Below, in pieces: positions 24,953 to 33,167 of a stretch of DNA of 64,000 nt. Under the pieces are notes generated by a model. That model was not told the DNA's origin. It did no database searches and was given only the letters and a program-made list of their open reading frames with translations. The DNA is taken from NCBI RefSeq assembly GCF_001514495.1, contig NZ_BCNM01000022.1:1-64000 (forward strand). Direction: 5' to 3'. Positions within the stretch are counted from its first letter, which is position 1; each line of letters opens with the position of its first letter. The translations under genes were made by a program, and so were the position numbers. The DNA is from Paenibacillus pabuli NBRC 13638 (GTDB lineage Bacteria; Bacillota; Bacilli; Paenibacillales; Paenibacillaceae).

Positions 24953-24969
24953 TGTAAACGCAGTGTAAA
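24953..24969 (-). promoter_or_regulatory. candidate PhoP half-site
   Basis: On the minus strand TTTACA is repeated after exactly five bases (TTTACA-CTGCG-TTTACA), the 11-base period of Bacillus Pho boxes. Only two repeats are present and it faces away from the phosphate genes that start at 25152, so a regulatory role is a guess. Confidence 0.25.
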
Positions 24970-25151
24970 ATTTCATCATCATTTTTCCAGTCATTCCAAA
25001 TAATTAAGATTCATTTCAGATTTATGTGATAAGAATATAAAAAAGGATCATGCCTTATGTACAAACCGTGAAACATTTATGATAAGATATCAAAGGTTGT
25101 CATTTCATGTTTCATCGGTTATCGGCAATTTCTCGTAAAGGGGATAGAGCT

Positions 25152-25769
25152 ATGAAGCTTAAGAAGAAGAAGGATATATTTTTTGAAACACTGGAGAACA
25201 TGGCAGATACGGTTGTTCAAGCGGCAGATTATTTCTCCCAGCATGTTTCCAACCTTCAGGATGTGACTCTTTTTGCCAATGAAATGAAGAAGTACGAGTC
25301 CCAATGTGATGACTATGTGCACACGATCATTACAGAACTCAACAAAACATTTATCACGCCGATCGAACGCGATGATATTATGGAACTGACAACGACACTT
25401 GATGACGTATTGGACGGACTCGAAGCAACGGCTTCCCGTTTCTATATGTACCAACTGACTGACCCGGACGAATATATTGTTCAATTCGCTGAAATTTTGC
25501 GCCAATCGGCTTACGAAATTCAGAAGGCCATTCATTTGCTGTCTCAGAAAAAATTGCTGGCGATTCGCGAGTACACGATTCGTTTGAATGATCTGGAGAA
25601 CCAGGGCGATGAAGTGCTGCGCAACTGTATCAAGAACCTTTTCGCAACAGTGCCTGATCCGATTGAATTGATCAAGCGCAAAGAAATCTATGAACGTCTT
25701 GAGACAACAACGGATGCTTGTGAACATGTTGCGAACGTGCTTGAATCCATCATCATGCGTAATTCTTAA
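25152..25769 (+). CDS. DUF47 family protein, Pit accessory (YkaA-like)
   Basis: A 205-residue, all-helical PhoU-like protein of the DUF47 family. These are encoded next to Pit transporters and are thought to modulate phosphate uptake. Typical segments are FFETLENMADTVVQAADYF, ITPIERDDIMELTTTLDDVLDGLEA and NLFATVPDPIELIKRKEIYERLE. ATG 25152 is preceded by GGGGATAGAG. It is 14 bases from pit and surely in the same transcript. Confidence 0.9.
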   Translation: MKLKKKKDIFFETLENMADTVVQAADYFSQHVSNLQDVTLFANEMKKYESQCDDYVHTIITELNKTFITPIERDDIMELTTTLDDVLDGLEATASRFYMYQLTDPDEYIVQFAEILRQSAYEIQKAIHLLSQKKLLAIREYTIRLNDLENQGDEVLRNCIKNLFATVPDPIELIKRKEIYERLETTTDACEHVANVLESIIMRNS

Positions 25770-25783
25770 GGAGCCAGAGAATA

Positions 25784-26773
25784 ATGGAAACAACGATTTG
25801 GGTATTGGGTATAGTCGTCTTCCTTGCACTGGCGTTTGACTTCATTAATGGTTTTCACGATACAGCGAACGCCATTGCAACTTCGGTCTCGACACGGGCA
25901 CTAACTCCGCGCCGGGCAATCCTTATGGCTGCCGTGATGAACTTTGTCGGTGCCATGATGTTTACAGGAGTAGCGAAGACGATTGGGGGCAGCGTAACAG
26001 ACCCCACCAAGCTGGATAACGGGATAGAGGTCGTCATCGTCACCTTGATCGCCGCGATTATCTGGAATCTGGTTACATGGTGGTTCGGTATTCCTTCTTC
26101 ATCCTCGCATGCACTTATTGGAGCCCTTGCAGGAGCAGTACTTGTTGGTGCGGGCGCTGATAAAGTGAAATGGAGTGGATTTATTGATATCGTCGGAGGA
26201 TTGTTGTTATCACCTCTGATTGCATTTGCCATAGGTTATGTGGTCATGACGATTCTCAAATATGTTTTTGCGAAACGCAGTCCGCATAACGTGAACAAAG
26301 GTTTCCGTACAGTTCAGATTTTTACAGCCGCTCTCCAGGCGTTTACACATGGTACGAATGATGCTCAGAAAGCCATGGGGATTATTACGTTTGCATTGGT
26401 TGCAGCCGGGGTACAGGATCATCTGGATGTCCCGCTGTGGGTTAAAATCTCTGCAGCAACAGCAATGGCTCTGGGTACGTCCATCGGTGGTTGGAAAATC
26501 ATCAAAACGATGGGAACCAAAATCTTTAAAATTGAACCGATTAACGGTTTTGCCGCGGATTTGTCAGCTGCATCCGTTATTTTCTCAGCAACTTTGCTTC
26601 ATCTTCCAGTAAGTACAACACATGCGATCACATCGGCCATTCTAGGTGTTGGTTCCGCGAAGCGTTTTTCTGCTGTAAAATGGGGACTAGCTGGACGTAT
26701 TATTATTACGTGGTTTATTACGATTCCGATTACTGGGGCGTTGGCAGGATTGTTGTACTGGATCATTTTCTAA
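25784..26773 (+). CDS. pit: low-affinity inorganic phosphate transporter
   Basis: A 329-residue PiT-family permease that exchanges phosphate (as metal phosphate) with protons. It has about ten hydrophobic segments and both copies of the family signature: FDFINGFHDTANAIATSV near the N terminus and FTHGTNDAQKAMG in the second half. PSSSSHALIGAL and PVSTTHAITSAILG are the paired substrate-region repeats. AAGGAG precedes the ATG. DUF47-pit is a standard Bacillota pair. Confidence 0.94.
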   Translation: METTIWVLGIVVFLALAFDFINGFHDTANAIATSVSTRALTPRRAILMAAVMNFVGAMMFTGVAKTIGGSVTDPTKLDNGIEVVIVTLIAAIIWNLVTWWFGIPSSSSHALIGALAGAVLVGAGADKVKWSGFIDIVGGLLLSPLIAFAIGYVVMTILKYVFAKRSPHNVNKGFRTVQIFTAALQAFTHGTNDAQKAMGIITFALVAAGVQDHLDVPLWVKISAATAMALGTSIGGWKIIKTMGTKIFKIEPINGFAADLSAASVIFSATLLHLPVSTTHAITSAILGVGSAKRFSAVKWGLAGRIIITWFITIPITGALAGLLYWIIF

Positions 26774-26844
26774 TTCGAAAAAGTGTTCTAGGACAAATTC
26801 TGGGTTTAAGGCAAACTGTTCATAACTATGTGAATATCGGGATA

Positions 26845-26978
26845 TGTGGACAATTATACAACCAAAAAGAAGAGACGCCTGTGCATGAGCGTGTGGACAG
26901 GCTGGATATGTGGATAGCCATCCGTGGAATGATAAACCAAAAGAAGATATTCCTGTGGATACAGGGAACTGTGGATAG
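26845..26978 (+). repeat. cluster of five DnaA-box-like 9-mers
   Basis: Five matches to TGTGGATAA (the complement of TTATCCACA) with one or two differences lie in 134 bases, all in the same orientation: TGTGGACAA at 26845, TGTGGACAG at 26892, TGTGGATAG at 26909, TGTGGATAC at 26954 and TGTGGATAG at 26970. The last four form two pairs with 16-17 base spacing, 61-62 bases apart, suggesting a tandem duplication. None matches the consensus perfectly. Confidence 0.5.
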
Positions 26979-26989
26979 GGAAATGAGAG

Positions 26990-27016
26990 AAGCCAACAGG
27001 GTTGGCTTTTTTTGTT
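26990..27016 (+). terminator. terminator after pit
   Basis: GCCAAC and GTTGGC pair around AGG and are followed by TTTTTTTG. Confidence 0.85.
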
Positions 27017-27124
27017 GTCGCGTCCCCAGGATAAGTGGGATCATGGGCCTGCTGCAGGAGACGATTCAGTGGTTAAAGTTGTACAATAACGTAAAGGATA
27101 CAAGACAAGGACGTGGTCTGATTT

Positions 27125-28084
27125 ATGATTCGTACACTCGCGATTACACGGGAACATCAGGTTTCCGTGAATGTACCGCTGACACAGCTGGACCTGCAGG
27201 ATTATGCTTGGGTATGGGCAGACTTCAACCAGCCTTCGGAAGAGGAAAGCCGATTGCTGGATACATATTTTCATTTTCACCCATTGGCGATTGAAGATTG
27301 CCTACATGTATTACAGCGCCCCAAACTCGACTATTACGACAATTTGCAGTTCCTTGTACTGCATGCATTGAATCCATCCACATTGGAAGCAGAAGAGGTG
27401 GATCTGTTCCTCGGGACGAACTTTCTGGTGTCCTTTCATCATGGCGTACTGGAAGAAGTGGATGAAGCATGGGAACGGTTGTTGCATCATGCACACGAAC
27501 GAACCATTTGGGCTCGTGGCCCGGTGGCAGCAGCATATACGGTGATGGACAAGCTGGTTGATCATTATTTCCCGTCGCTGTTTGCCATTGAGGATGAGCT
27601 GGCTGAACTGGAAAACCGGGGTGGAACAGAGTCGGTGGAAGATCTGATGAACCAGGTGTTTGACCTGCGGAGTCGATTGCTGAAGCTTAGACGCACCGTA
27701 GTGCCGATGCGGGATCTGCTGTATCGAGTGGTCAATTCCCAACATGTGCAGCGATCAGGGGAGCATACGGCATATTTCACGGATATCTATGATCATCTGC
27801 TGAAGCTGACCGACATGATTGAAGCCGATCGGGAGATGACCGCAGACCTGAGGGACAGTTATATTTCACTGAATTCCAACCGAATGAATGCCATTATGAA
27901 GACTCTTACGGTAATTACGACCGTCTTTATGCCGCTGACGCTGATCGCCGGAATTTATGGAATGAACTTTGCCTATATGCCTGAGCTGCAATGGAAGTAT
28001 GGATATGGGGCGGTAATGCTGTTGATGTTCGTACTTGGCGGGATCATGGTGGCTTGGTTTGTAAAGCGCGGCTGGTTTAAGTAG
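27125..28084 (+). CDS. corA: CorA family magnesium/divalent cation transporter
   Basis: A 319-residue protein with the large soluble N-terminal domain of CorA (FHFHPLAIEDCLHVLQRPKLDYYDN) and two C-terminal membrane helices. The first ends in the diagnostic YGMNF (GMN motif), the second in GIMVAWFVKRGWFK. CorA forms pentameric channels for Mg2+ and related ions. ATG 27125 has GGACGTGG upstream, a modest ribosome site. A bidirectional terminator follows. Confidence 0.92.
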   Translation: MIRTLAITREHQVSVNVPLTQLDLQDYAWVWADFNQPSEEESRLLDTYFHFHPLAIEDCLHVLQRPKLDYYDNLQFLVLHALNPSTLEAEEVDLFLGTNFLVSFHHGVLEEVDEAWERLLHHAHERTIWARGPVAAAYTVMDKLVDHYFPSLFAIEDELAELENRGGTESVEDLMNQVFDLRSRLLKLRRTVVPMRDLLYRVVNSQHVQRSGEHTAYFTDIYDHLLKLTDMIEADREMTADLRDSYISLNSNRMNAIMKTLTVITTVFMPLTLIAGIYGMNFAYMPELQWKYGYGAVMLLMFVLGGIMVAWFVKRGWFK

Positions 28085-28135
28085 AGTAAATGGAGCCAGA
28101 TATCAATGTGGACAAGTCCAACGTATGTATTGTAA

Positions 28136-28194
28136 CCAAGCGATGATCTTTTTGGCAATTGTGGCTGCGCCATAAAAAGATCATCGCTTGTTGT
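28136..28194. terminator. bidirectional terminator between corA and merR
   Basis: AAGCGATGATCTTTTT and AAAAAGATCATCGCTT form a 16-base perfect arm pair extended by GGC/GCC. The T-runs inside the stem suit both directions. Confidence 0.85.
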
Positions 28195-28224
28195 CTCCAA
28201 AATTCCAGCAGGCGGCTGGATGTT

Positions 28225-28641
28225 CTAGAATGTAGGGTTACAGTGAGGGTCATCAAGATCGGGATGCTCCGAAATTTCCCGGTAATGCTGAAGCTTATAC
28301 GCTATAATTTCTGAGGTTTCGTTCAGTCTGGATATCTCCTGCTGAATTTTACGTTGATGCTCTTCAAGGATGGCGTATCTGGCAGACAGGGTTTCAGGGC
28401 CCTGTTCAGAGAGCTCCCGATAGTACTTCATTTGTTCTATGGTCATCCCGGTTGCCTTGAGCCGTGTTAAAAAAATGATGCCAAGGATATGATCCTTGCT
28501 ATATTGTCGATGTCCGTTCGTTTTTCGCTCTGCATAAGGCAGGAGGCCTACTTTTTCATAATAACGGATAGTATCTTCAGTTAAACCGGTTAGCGCTGCT
28601 GCTTCCCGGATGGACGTAACGATGTCTGGAATGTCCTGCAT
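28225..28641 (-). CDS. MerR family transcriptional regulator
   Basis: A 138-residue regulator with the MerR winged helix at the N terminus (SIREAAALTGLTEDTIRYYEKVGLLPYAER) and a dimerising coiled helix (residues about 80-120). No metal-binding Cys cluster is present, so it belongs to the organic-signal or redox branch. AAGGAG lies nine bases before the ATG. It follows the SDR gene by 24 bases in one operon whose promoter has a MerR-type operator in its 19-base spacer. Confidence 0.92.
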   Translation of the reverse strand: MQDIPDIVTSIREAAALTGLTEDTIRYYEKVGLLPYAERKTNGHRQYSKDHILGIIFLTRLKATGMTIEQMKYYRELSEQGPETLSARYAILEEHQRKIQQEISRLNETSEIIAYKLQHYREISEHPDLDDPHCNPTF

Positions 28642-28665
28642 GAGATCAAACTCCTTAGTGTTGGA

Positions 28666-29394
28666 TTACCAAGGTAGTTCTCCATCGTTTCCATGGAATC
28701 CTCCTGTTGGACCATCTTCATCCAAGACAGCTAACTTAACCACAATAGCAGCAGCTTGCTGCACGGTGCCTATTCCTGTGAAGCCGTTTAGATCGGTTGC
28801 CGTAAAGCCGGGATCGGCAGAATTGATTTTGAGCGGTGTATCCCTGAATTCTTTGGCAAGTGTAACGGTGAACATATTAACCGCTGCTTTACTGCTGTTG
28901 TAAGCGAGCAGGTTAAATTGAGCATGTTCGTGCTCGGGATCGCTATTAAAGGCAAGTGAGCCGAGACCACTTGTCAGGTTGACGATTCGTCCTGCAGGGG
29001 ATTGCTGCAATAAAGGCAGCAGGGCCTGAGTAACGGAAATCATACCAAAGAAATTGGTGTCGTAGGTTTTCCGAATGTCCTCCAAAGAAATCTGACTGGG
29101 CAGAGCAGCCCCTCCAACAGAGATTCCTGCATTGTTAATCAGGACGTCCAGCGAGCCAAACTTTTGCTCCATTTGACTGACAGCAGCCTGAATGGTATCT
29201 TGGCGGGTTACATCAAGCATGATCCCATGAGCCTCGATGCCCTCGTTAACCAGGATTCGGGCGGCTTCCTCGCCTTTGAGTTCATTTCTCGCTCCCAGGA
29301 GAATAACATATCCCATTTTTCCTAACTGCCGAGCGGTTTCGAACCCGATTCCCTTATTTGCTCCAGTAATGAAAACGTACTTTTTCGTTTGCAT
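28666..29394 (-). CDS. short-chain dehydrogenase/reductase
   Basis: A 242-residue NAD(P)-dependent SDR. It shows the cofactor motif TGANKGIGFETARQL, the NNAG motif in DVLINNAGISVGG, and the active-site Tyr-Lys in YNSSKAAVNMF. The N-terminal GARNELKG loop hints at NADPH. It is the first gene of a two-gene operon with the MerR regulator, the common layout for carbonyl or xenobiotic-responsive SDRs. The substrate is unknown. Confidence 0.92.
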   Translation of the reverse strand: MQTKKYVFITGANKGIGFETARQLGKMGYVILLGARNELKGEEAARILVNEGIEAHGIMLDVTRQDTIQAAVSQMEQKFGSLDVLINNAGISVGGAALPSQISLEDIRKTYDTNFFGMISVTQALLPLLQQSPAGRIVNLTSGLGSLAFNSDPEHEHAQFNLLAYNSSKAAVNMFTVTLAKEFRDTPLKINSADPGFTATDLNGFTGIGTVQQAAAIVVKLAVLDEDGPTGGFHGNDGELPW

Positions 29395-29444
29395 CTGTCA
29401 TTCCTCTTTTCATGAATAATGTAATGTAGGGTGATGATCTCCGA

Positions 29445-29475
29445 ATGGTACAACTTGGAGTGTACTCCAAGTCAA
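29445..29475 (-). promoter_or_regulatory. MerR-type promoter/operator
   Basis: On the minus strand, TTGACT and TACCAT are separated by 19 bases, the stretched spacer of MerR-activated promoters. A perfect 20-base palindrome, ACTTGGAGTGTACTCCAAGT as read on the plus strand (29453-29472), fills the spacer. It drives the SDR-merR operon, so the regulator should control its own operon. Confidence 0.85.
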
Positions 29476-29526
29476 CAGGGAGTTTGGAAGATGATGATCG
29501 GGGCGAGTGCTGTGAGTGCGCCAAAT

Positions 29527-29565
29527 AACCGAATACCCGTCTGTAACAGACTTCTGCATTCGGTT
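29527..29565. terminator. inverted repeat, probable terminator
   Basis: AACCGAAT pairs with ATTCGGTT, with inner TCTG/CAGA around TAA. GTGTTTTTAAT follows on the plus strand. It lies just beyond the 3' end of the AlkC-like gene, so it could also end the minus-strand transcript, although T-richness there is lower. Confidence 0.5.
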
Positions 29566-29581
29566 AAGGGTGTTTTTAATC

Positions 29582-29626
29582 TTATCCACATGTGAATAAA
29601 TCTTTTTATTCATAAGCTGTGCATAA
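29582..29626. repeat. second DnaA-box-like cluster
   Basis: A perfect TTATCCACA (29582-29590) abuts an inverted TGTGAATAA (29591-29599). TTATTCATA (29606) and TGTGCATAA (29618) follow. Four box-like 9-mers lie in 45 bases of AT-rich sequence between the SDR promoter and the AlkC-like gene. Confidence 0.45.
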
Positions 29627-29644
29627 CTTTTTCGTTGGACTGTA

Positions 29645-30733
29645 CTATTCTTGTTCCAAAACAAAGGCCGTGCTGGCCGCAGGTTGTCCATTTACAACAA
29701 TCGTAAGTGTATGCAATCCAGCATAATAAAGTCTGGTCGTAATCACTTTGAACGATTGTTTCGTTGAAACCTTGGTTCTTCCGGTAGGGTAAGTCTTGTC
29801 AGAGCACTTAAAACGCTTTGGTGCCTGCTTGCCATTCGCTTTCATGTATCCGATCTCATATTCGATACGCAGCATCTGTGACTGACCACTTTCATTAACG
29901 ACATCAAAGGAAAAATGAAGATCTTCCCCAATGGCTACGGTATCTCTTGCAAGTTGAAGATGCTCGATATGTGTCGCATCCTGCTCGACATATCCAAAGA
30001 GACTCAGCGCTTTCGGATGTCCCTTTTTCAGCAAAGAGCGGCTTGCGTGACGAACGATCCAGTCCGTATGCTCATGTTGTCCGTACCAGCTTGAGGCCAA
30101 ATCCAGGACCAGTTCCGGATGGTCTTTCGAGATATCGTTCAGATGATTGGCAACACTCTTTCTAACGTATAAGGACTCGTCCTGCTTCAATGTATGCAAA
30201 ATCGGAAGTACAGGCGTTGGATCGGTAATAAATCCCCGTAGTTTGGACCCCCACGGAAGCCGCGGGCGGCTGCCTTCACTGGCAAGTCTGCGAATATGTT
30301 CATTGGAGCTGTCTGCCCACTCCATCATGTGTTTCATCGTTTCGATCGGGTAACGTTCAATAAACGGGCGTACCGCGAACTCGGAACTGGAATAAGGTGT
30401 GAAAACGGTCAAGTATTTCATGGATAGCTCGTAGTTTTCCGATGCCAGTCCGTTCACTTCAATAAAATCCGGTACGAACAAATACTCAACGCCACGCATA
30501 TATGGTGCAGCCTGCTCGATAATCGTCAATGCTTCTTCATAGCTGTCAGGCAGCACTTCAGTCAACGCCAATGTGATTCGGCGAATACGGGCTTTGAATT
30601 CCAGTTGATCCCAGCCCTCGGCAAATACAAGTTCTCTGAATTGCTGTATGTTCAGCTGGGGATAGAATTGGTGCAGCTGCTCTCCGGTTCGATGGATTAA
30701 AGCGGGAGTATATTTATCTTTGATCAGTTCCAT
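29645..30733 (-). CDS. DNA alkylation repair protein, AlkC-like (HEAT repeats)
   Basis: A 362-residue protein of HEAT-like repeats, with the characteristic RRLASEGSRPRLPWG followed by LHTLKQDESLYVRKSVANHLNDISK. AlkC/AlkD-type glycosylases remove alkylated bases from DNA. The last 100 residues look like a beta-rich extra domain. AAAGGAGGCGGACT precedes the ATG. A second, AlkD-like gene is at 58466. Activity is inferred from family. Confidence 0.82.
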   Translation of the reverse strand: MELIKDKYTPALIHRTGEQLHQFYPQLNIQQFRELVFAEGWDQLEFKARIRRITLALTEVLPDSYEEALTIIEQAAPYMRGVEYLFVPDFIEVNGLASENYELSMKYLTVFTPYSSSEFAVRPFIERYPIETMKHMMEWADSSNEHIRRLASEGSRPRLPWGSKLRGFITDPTPVLPILHTLKQDESLYVRKSVANHLNDISKDHPELVLDLASSWYGQHEHTDWIVRHASRSLLKKGHPKALSLFGYVEQDATHIEHLQLARDTVAIGEDLHFSFDVVNESGQSQMLRIEYEIGYMKANGKQAPKRFKCSDKTYPTGRTKVSTKQSFKVITTRLYYAGLHTLTIVVNGQPAASTAFVLEQE

Positions 30734-30819
30734 AGTCCGCCTCCTTTACCTGCATCCAGTATACCTCAATTCACATGAATAAGAACATAGGTTCCTGGTC
30801 AGCCATGAACAAAAGATGA

Positions 30820-30848
30820 AGGCACCCTCTTTATGCAAGAGAGTGCCT
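30820..30848 (-). terminator. terminator of YqfQ-like gene
   Basis: AGGCACCCTCT and AGAGAGTGCCT (plus-strand reading) pair over 11 bases with one wobble, and the minus strand continues into TCATCTTTTG. Confidence 0.8.
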
Positions 30849-30858
30849 GGGAATGGAA

Positions 30859-31488
30859 TTAGATTTTTTTGCTGCTTTTGGGACGACGTCTGGTAGAGCT
30901 GGATTTACGACTGGGTTTGCTGCTGGAGCTGCGTTTACGCGGTGCAGCAGTCGTTTTCTTACGGCGTTTGCGTGAGCGAGGCGGCGAATATTCTTCATAA
31001 TCTTTATCCGCAGCGCTGCTGTTGTTTTTTCCTTTGCCAAAAGGAAGCATACCCATTACGAGCTTCATCATTGGTGCCATCTGCTGAAAGCCGCCAACGA
31101 CCTTTTGCATTTTGCCGATCCCGTTCATGATGCCATCGATTCCTCCAAAGCGGTCGATCATACCCTTCAGTTCTCCGATGTTGGGCAGTGAAAAGCCAGA
31201 GGAAGATGCAGGTGCTGTCACCGGAGCAGGAGGGGCTGCAGGGGCTCCTCCGCCAAAGAGACTTCCTCCGGGTCCTCCCGGGCCCCCTGGACTATAAGGC
31301 ACAAGTCCGGATGCTTCGACTTCCTGGAATGGAGGATAATATGGATCAACTCCAGGATATACGGGGTGAACCTCCACTTCATTCAATGCCCGCGGCGGCA
31401 TGTATGCAGATGTATAAGCCTGCCGAGGCGAATGGGAAGAGGGACGCTGCCGCGAGGCGGGCTGGCGGTGATAATAATGCTGTGGCAT
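30859..31488 (-). CDS. YqfQ/VrrA-like low-complexity protein
   Basis: A 209-residue protein with three zones: a His/Arg/Ser/Pro-rich start, a Gly/Pro/Ala stretch (PGGPGGPGGSLFGGGAPAAP) leading to a compact core (NIGELKGMIDRFGGIDGIMNGIGKMQKVVGGFQQMAPMM in two parts), and a very basic Ser/Arg/Lys tail. The core matches the YqfQ family as I remember it, found in spore formers. The function is not known. Low complexity makes other assignments risky. Confidence 0.65.
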   Translation of the reverse strand: MPQHYYHRQPASRQRPSSHSPRQAYTSAYMPPRALNEVEVHPVYPGVDPYYPPFQEVEASGLVPYSPGGPGGPGGSLFGGGAPAAPPAPVTAPASSSGFSLPNIGELKGMIDRFGGIDGIMNGIGKMQKVVGGFQQMAPMMKLVMGMLPFGKGKNNSSAADKDYEEYSPPRSRKRRKKTTAAPRKRSSSSKPSRKSSSTRRRPKSSKKI

Positions 31489-31942
31489 GAACTATCACGT
31501 TCCTTCTATGTTGGATTTCGGAATTGCGTTCCATCAGCTGTATGACAGATGTGCATAACATACCGAGATGGAACTCCCTTTTGATATACTGTATGTCATT
31601 AGCGGAGAGACGGCGTAGGCGCTTATCCCGGAAAACGGGATATTTGCGGATTTGGGCGCAGAGGAAGATAAGAGGTTTTGAGTTGGGTGATATAGTTTAG
31701 ACACAAATTTGTAACATTTTAAATGTATAAAATCCTACTTAATTAATCGGATATACACAGGTGAAAAATGGGGAAAATCGCGATATAGTCAGGGGTTGTA
31801 CACGAGGGAAGGACAATAGTACCTATTGAAAGCGGTAACATGTATTTTTATTCTGTACTGCGTGAAATCGTTAACGCTTGAAATACCAACTCAGGGTGGG
31901 TACAATGAAGGTACACAGTAACCGCTAGGGGATGATGATGAA
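31489..31942 (+). other. intergenic region with structured element before yerC
   Basis: This 454-base region contains a hairpin-rich block at about 31600-31680. TATCCCG and CGGGATA pair around GAAAA (31624-31642), flanked by GGCGC (about 31617) and GGGCGC (about 31656), which may close a larger stem. No T-run follows, so it is not a standard terminator. The rest is AT-rich and probably includes the yerC promoter. Confidence 0.4.
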
Positions 31943-32233
31943 ATGCAGCTGAAAAAGCTAAATGATAAAAGTATTGAACAACTATTTGAGGCCATTTTGA
32001 CTCTGAAAGATATTGAAGAGTGCTATGTATTTTTTGATGACCTCTGCACCGTAAATGAGATCCAATCCATGTCCCAACGGCTGGAAGTAGCTCGTATGCT
32101 TGGCAAAGGAAATACCTATAACCAAATTGAAGCAGAGACGGGGGCAAGTACAGCCACGATCTCTCGTGTAAAACGCTGTCTGAATTATGGCAATGACGGT
32201 TATAAAATGACGCTGGAACGCCTGGGACGTTAA
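31943..32233 (+). CDS. yerC: YerC/YecD family TrpR-like DNA-binding protein
   Basis: A 96-residue, all-helical protein of the TrpR-related YerC family, with helix-turn-helix YNQIEAETGASTATISRVKRC and family core DLCTVNEIQSMSQRLEVARML. B. subtilis YerC lies near yerB and pur, as here. The regulated genes are not established. ATG 31943 follows AGGGGATGATG. It is separated from the CbiX-like gene by only three bases. Confidence 0.88.
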   Translation: MQLKKLNDKSIEQLFEAILTLKDIEECYVFFDDLCTVNEIQSMSQRLEVARMLGKGNTYNQIEAETGASTATISRVKRCLNYGNDGYKMTLERLGR

Positions 32234-32236
32234 ACA

Positions 32237-33022
32237 ATGAAGAAACCGGGTGTACTCATCATTAGTCACGGTTCTCAGGAGAAAACCTGGGTGGAATCCG
32301 TCGATGGCGCGGTCTCCCGGTTAAATCTGCCTGAACCATTACCCGTTGAAGCCGTGTTTCTTGAACTTGTGGAAGGGCGCCTGATCCAGGACGGTATCGA
32401 CCGACTGGAAGCAGAGGGTGTAACGGACATCCTGGTGGTACCTTTATTTGTTTCCTCCGGCAGTACACATGTGGATGAAATTGAATATGCCATCGGTGCC
32501 AAAGAAGCCCCGGAACGCGAGACTGATCTGGAACCGTTTAACGTACAAGCGCGGGTTCACTTCGGTTATCCTGTGGATAATGATCCGGATATTGCGGTCA
32601 TGGTGTGGGATAAGGTGAAGTCCCTGTCGCAGCACCCAGAACAGGAAACGATTCTGTTGATAGGACATGGAAGTATCCATAATGGATTCCGTCAGCGCTG
32701 GGAAACAGGAATTTCTTCCCTCGCACAGCGGGTACAGGAAGTCAGCGGTGTCGCGCATACCGATTATGCGCTGCTTAATCCGGATAGTGTGTATGACAAG
32801 GCGAAACACTGGATTGAAGAGCGGGGGAGCCGTGTTATTGTGGCGCCGCTGTTTTTGAGTGCCGGTTATTTCACCATGAAGGTGATCCCAGACCGACTGA
32901 AGGAATTGGATTATGCATATAGTGGTGAGACGCTGCTTCCGCATCCGCTGTTAGGAAAGTGGCTGGAGCGTCAGATTCAACGTTTACTGGAAAGATGTGA
33001 TGAGGTTAAGGTTTCTTTCTGA
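32237..33022 (+). CDS. CbiX/SirB-type sirohydrochlorin chelatase family protein
   Basis: A 261-residue protein with two CbiX-like halves. Each has a metal-site motif: LIISHGSQEK (His11) in the first and LLIGHGSIHNGF in the second. Relatives insert iron or cobalt into sirohydrochlorin for sirohaem or cobalamin synthesis. No other tetrapyrrole genes are adjacent, so the precise product is uncertain. It is coupled tightly to yerC and ends before a perfect hairpin terminator. Confidence 0.8.
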   Translation: MKKPGVLIISHGSQEKTWVESVDGAVSRLNLPEPLPVEAVFLELVEGRLIQDGIDRLEAEGVTDILVVPLFVSSGSTHVDEIEYAIGAKEAPERETDLEPFNVQARVHFGYPVDNDPDIAVMVWDKVKSLSQHPEQETILLIGHGSIHNGFRQRWETGISSLAQRVQEVSGVAHTDYALLNPDSVYDKAKHWIEERGSRVIVAPLFLSAGYFTMKVIPDRLKELDYAYSGETLLPHPLLGKWLERQIQRLLERCDEVKVSF

Positions 33023-33107
33023 AAAGGGCCTTGGCTTCACGAATGAGCGTATTACTGGCAGCGAAGCCTGTTCGCGGAGCGATCCGATGGGTTTGCCAAA
33101 TAAACGA

Positions 33108-33134
33108 AGCCACGTCCTCGGGACGTGGCTTTTT
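33108..33134 (+). terminator. terminator after CbiX-like gene
   Basis: AGCCACGTCC and GGACGTGGCT pair perfectly around TCG, followed by TTTTTG. Confidence 0.9.
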
Positions 33135-33167
33135 GTGATTACAAGTGATTTAGCAAACCGATCGGGT

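Larger units (their letters stand above)
26774..27124 (+). other. pit-corA intergenic region
   Basis: About 350 bases without a gene. It holds the DnaA-box-like cluster (26845-26978) and then a strong terminator (26990-27016). The remainder up to corA shows no clear structure. A long open frame crossing this region from within pit is a shadow and is not called. Confidence 0.6.

Noticed and set aside
26680..27294. 204-codon frame spanning end of pit to start of corA
   Set aside because: Overlaps both real genes and crosses a strong terminator; no recognisable protein.
32573..32581. Perfect DnaA box TGTGGATAA
   Set aside because: Single copy within the CbiX-like coding sequence; expected by chance.
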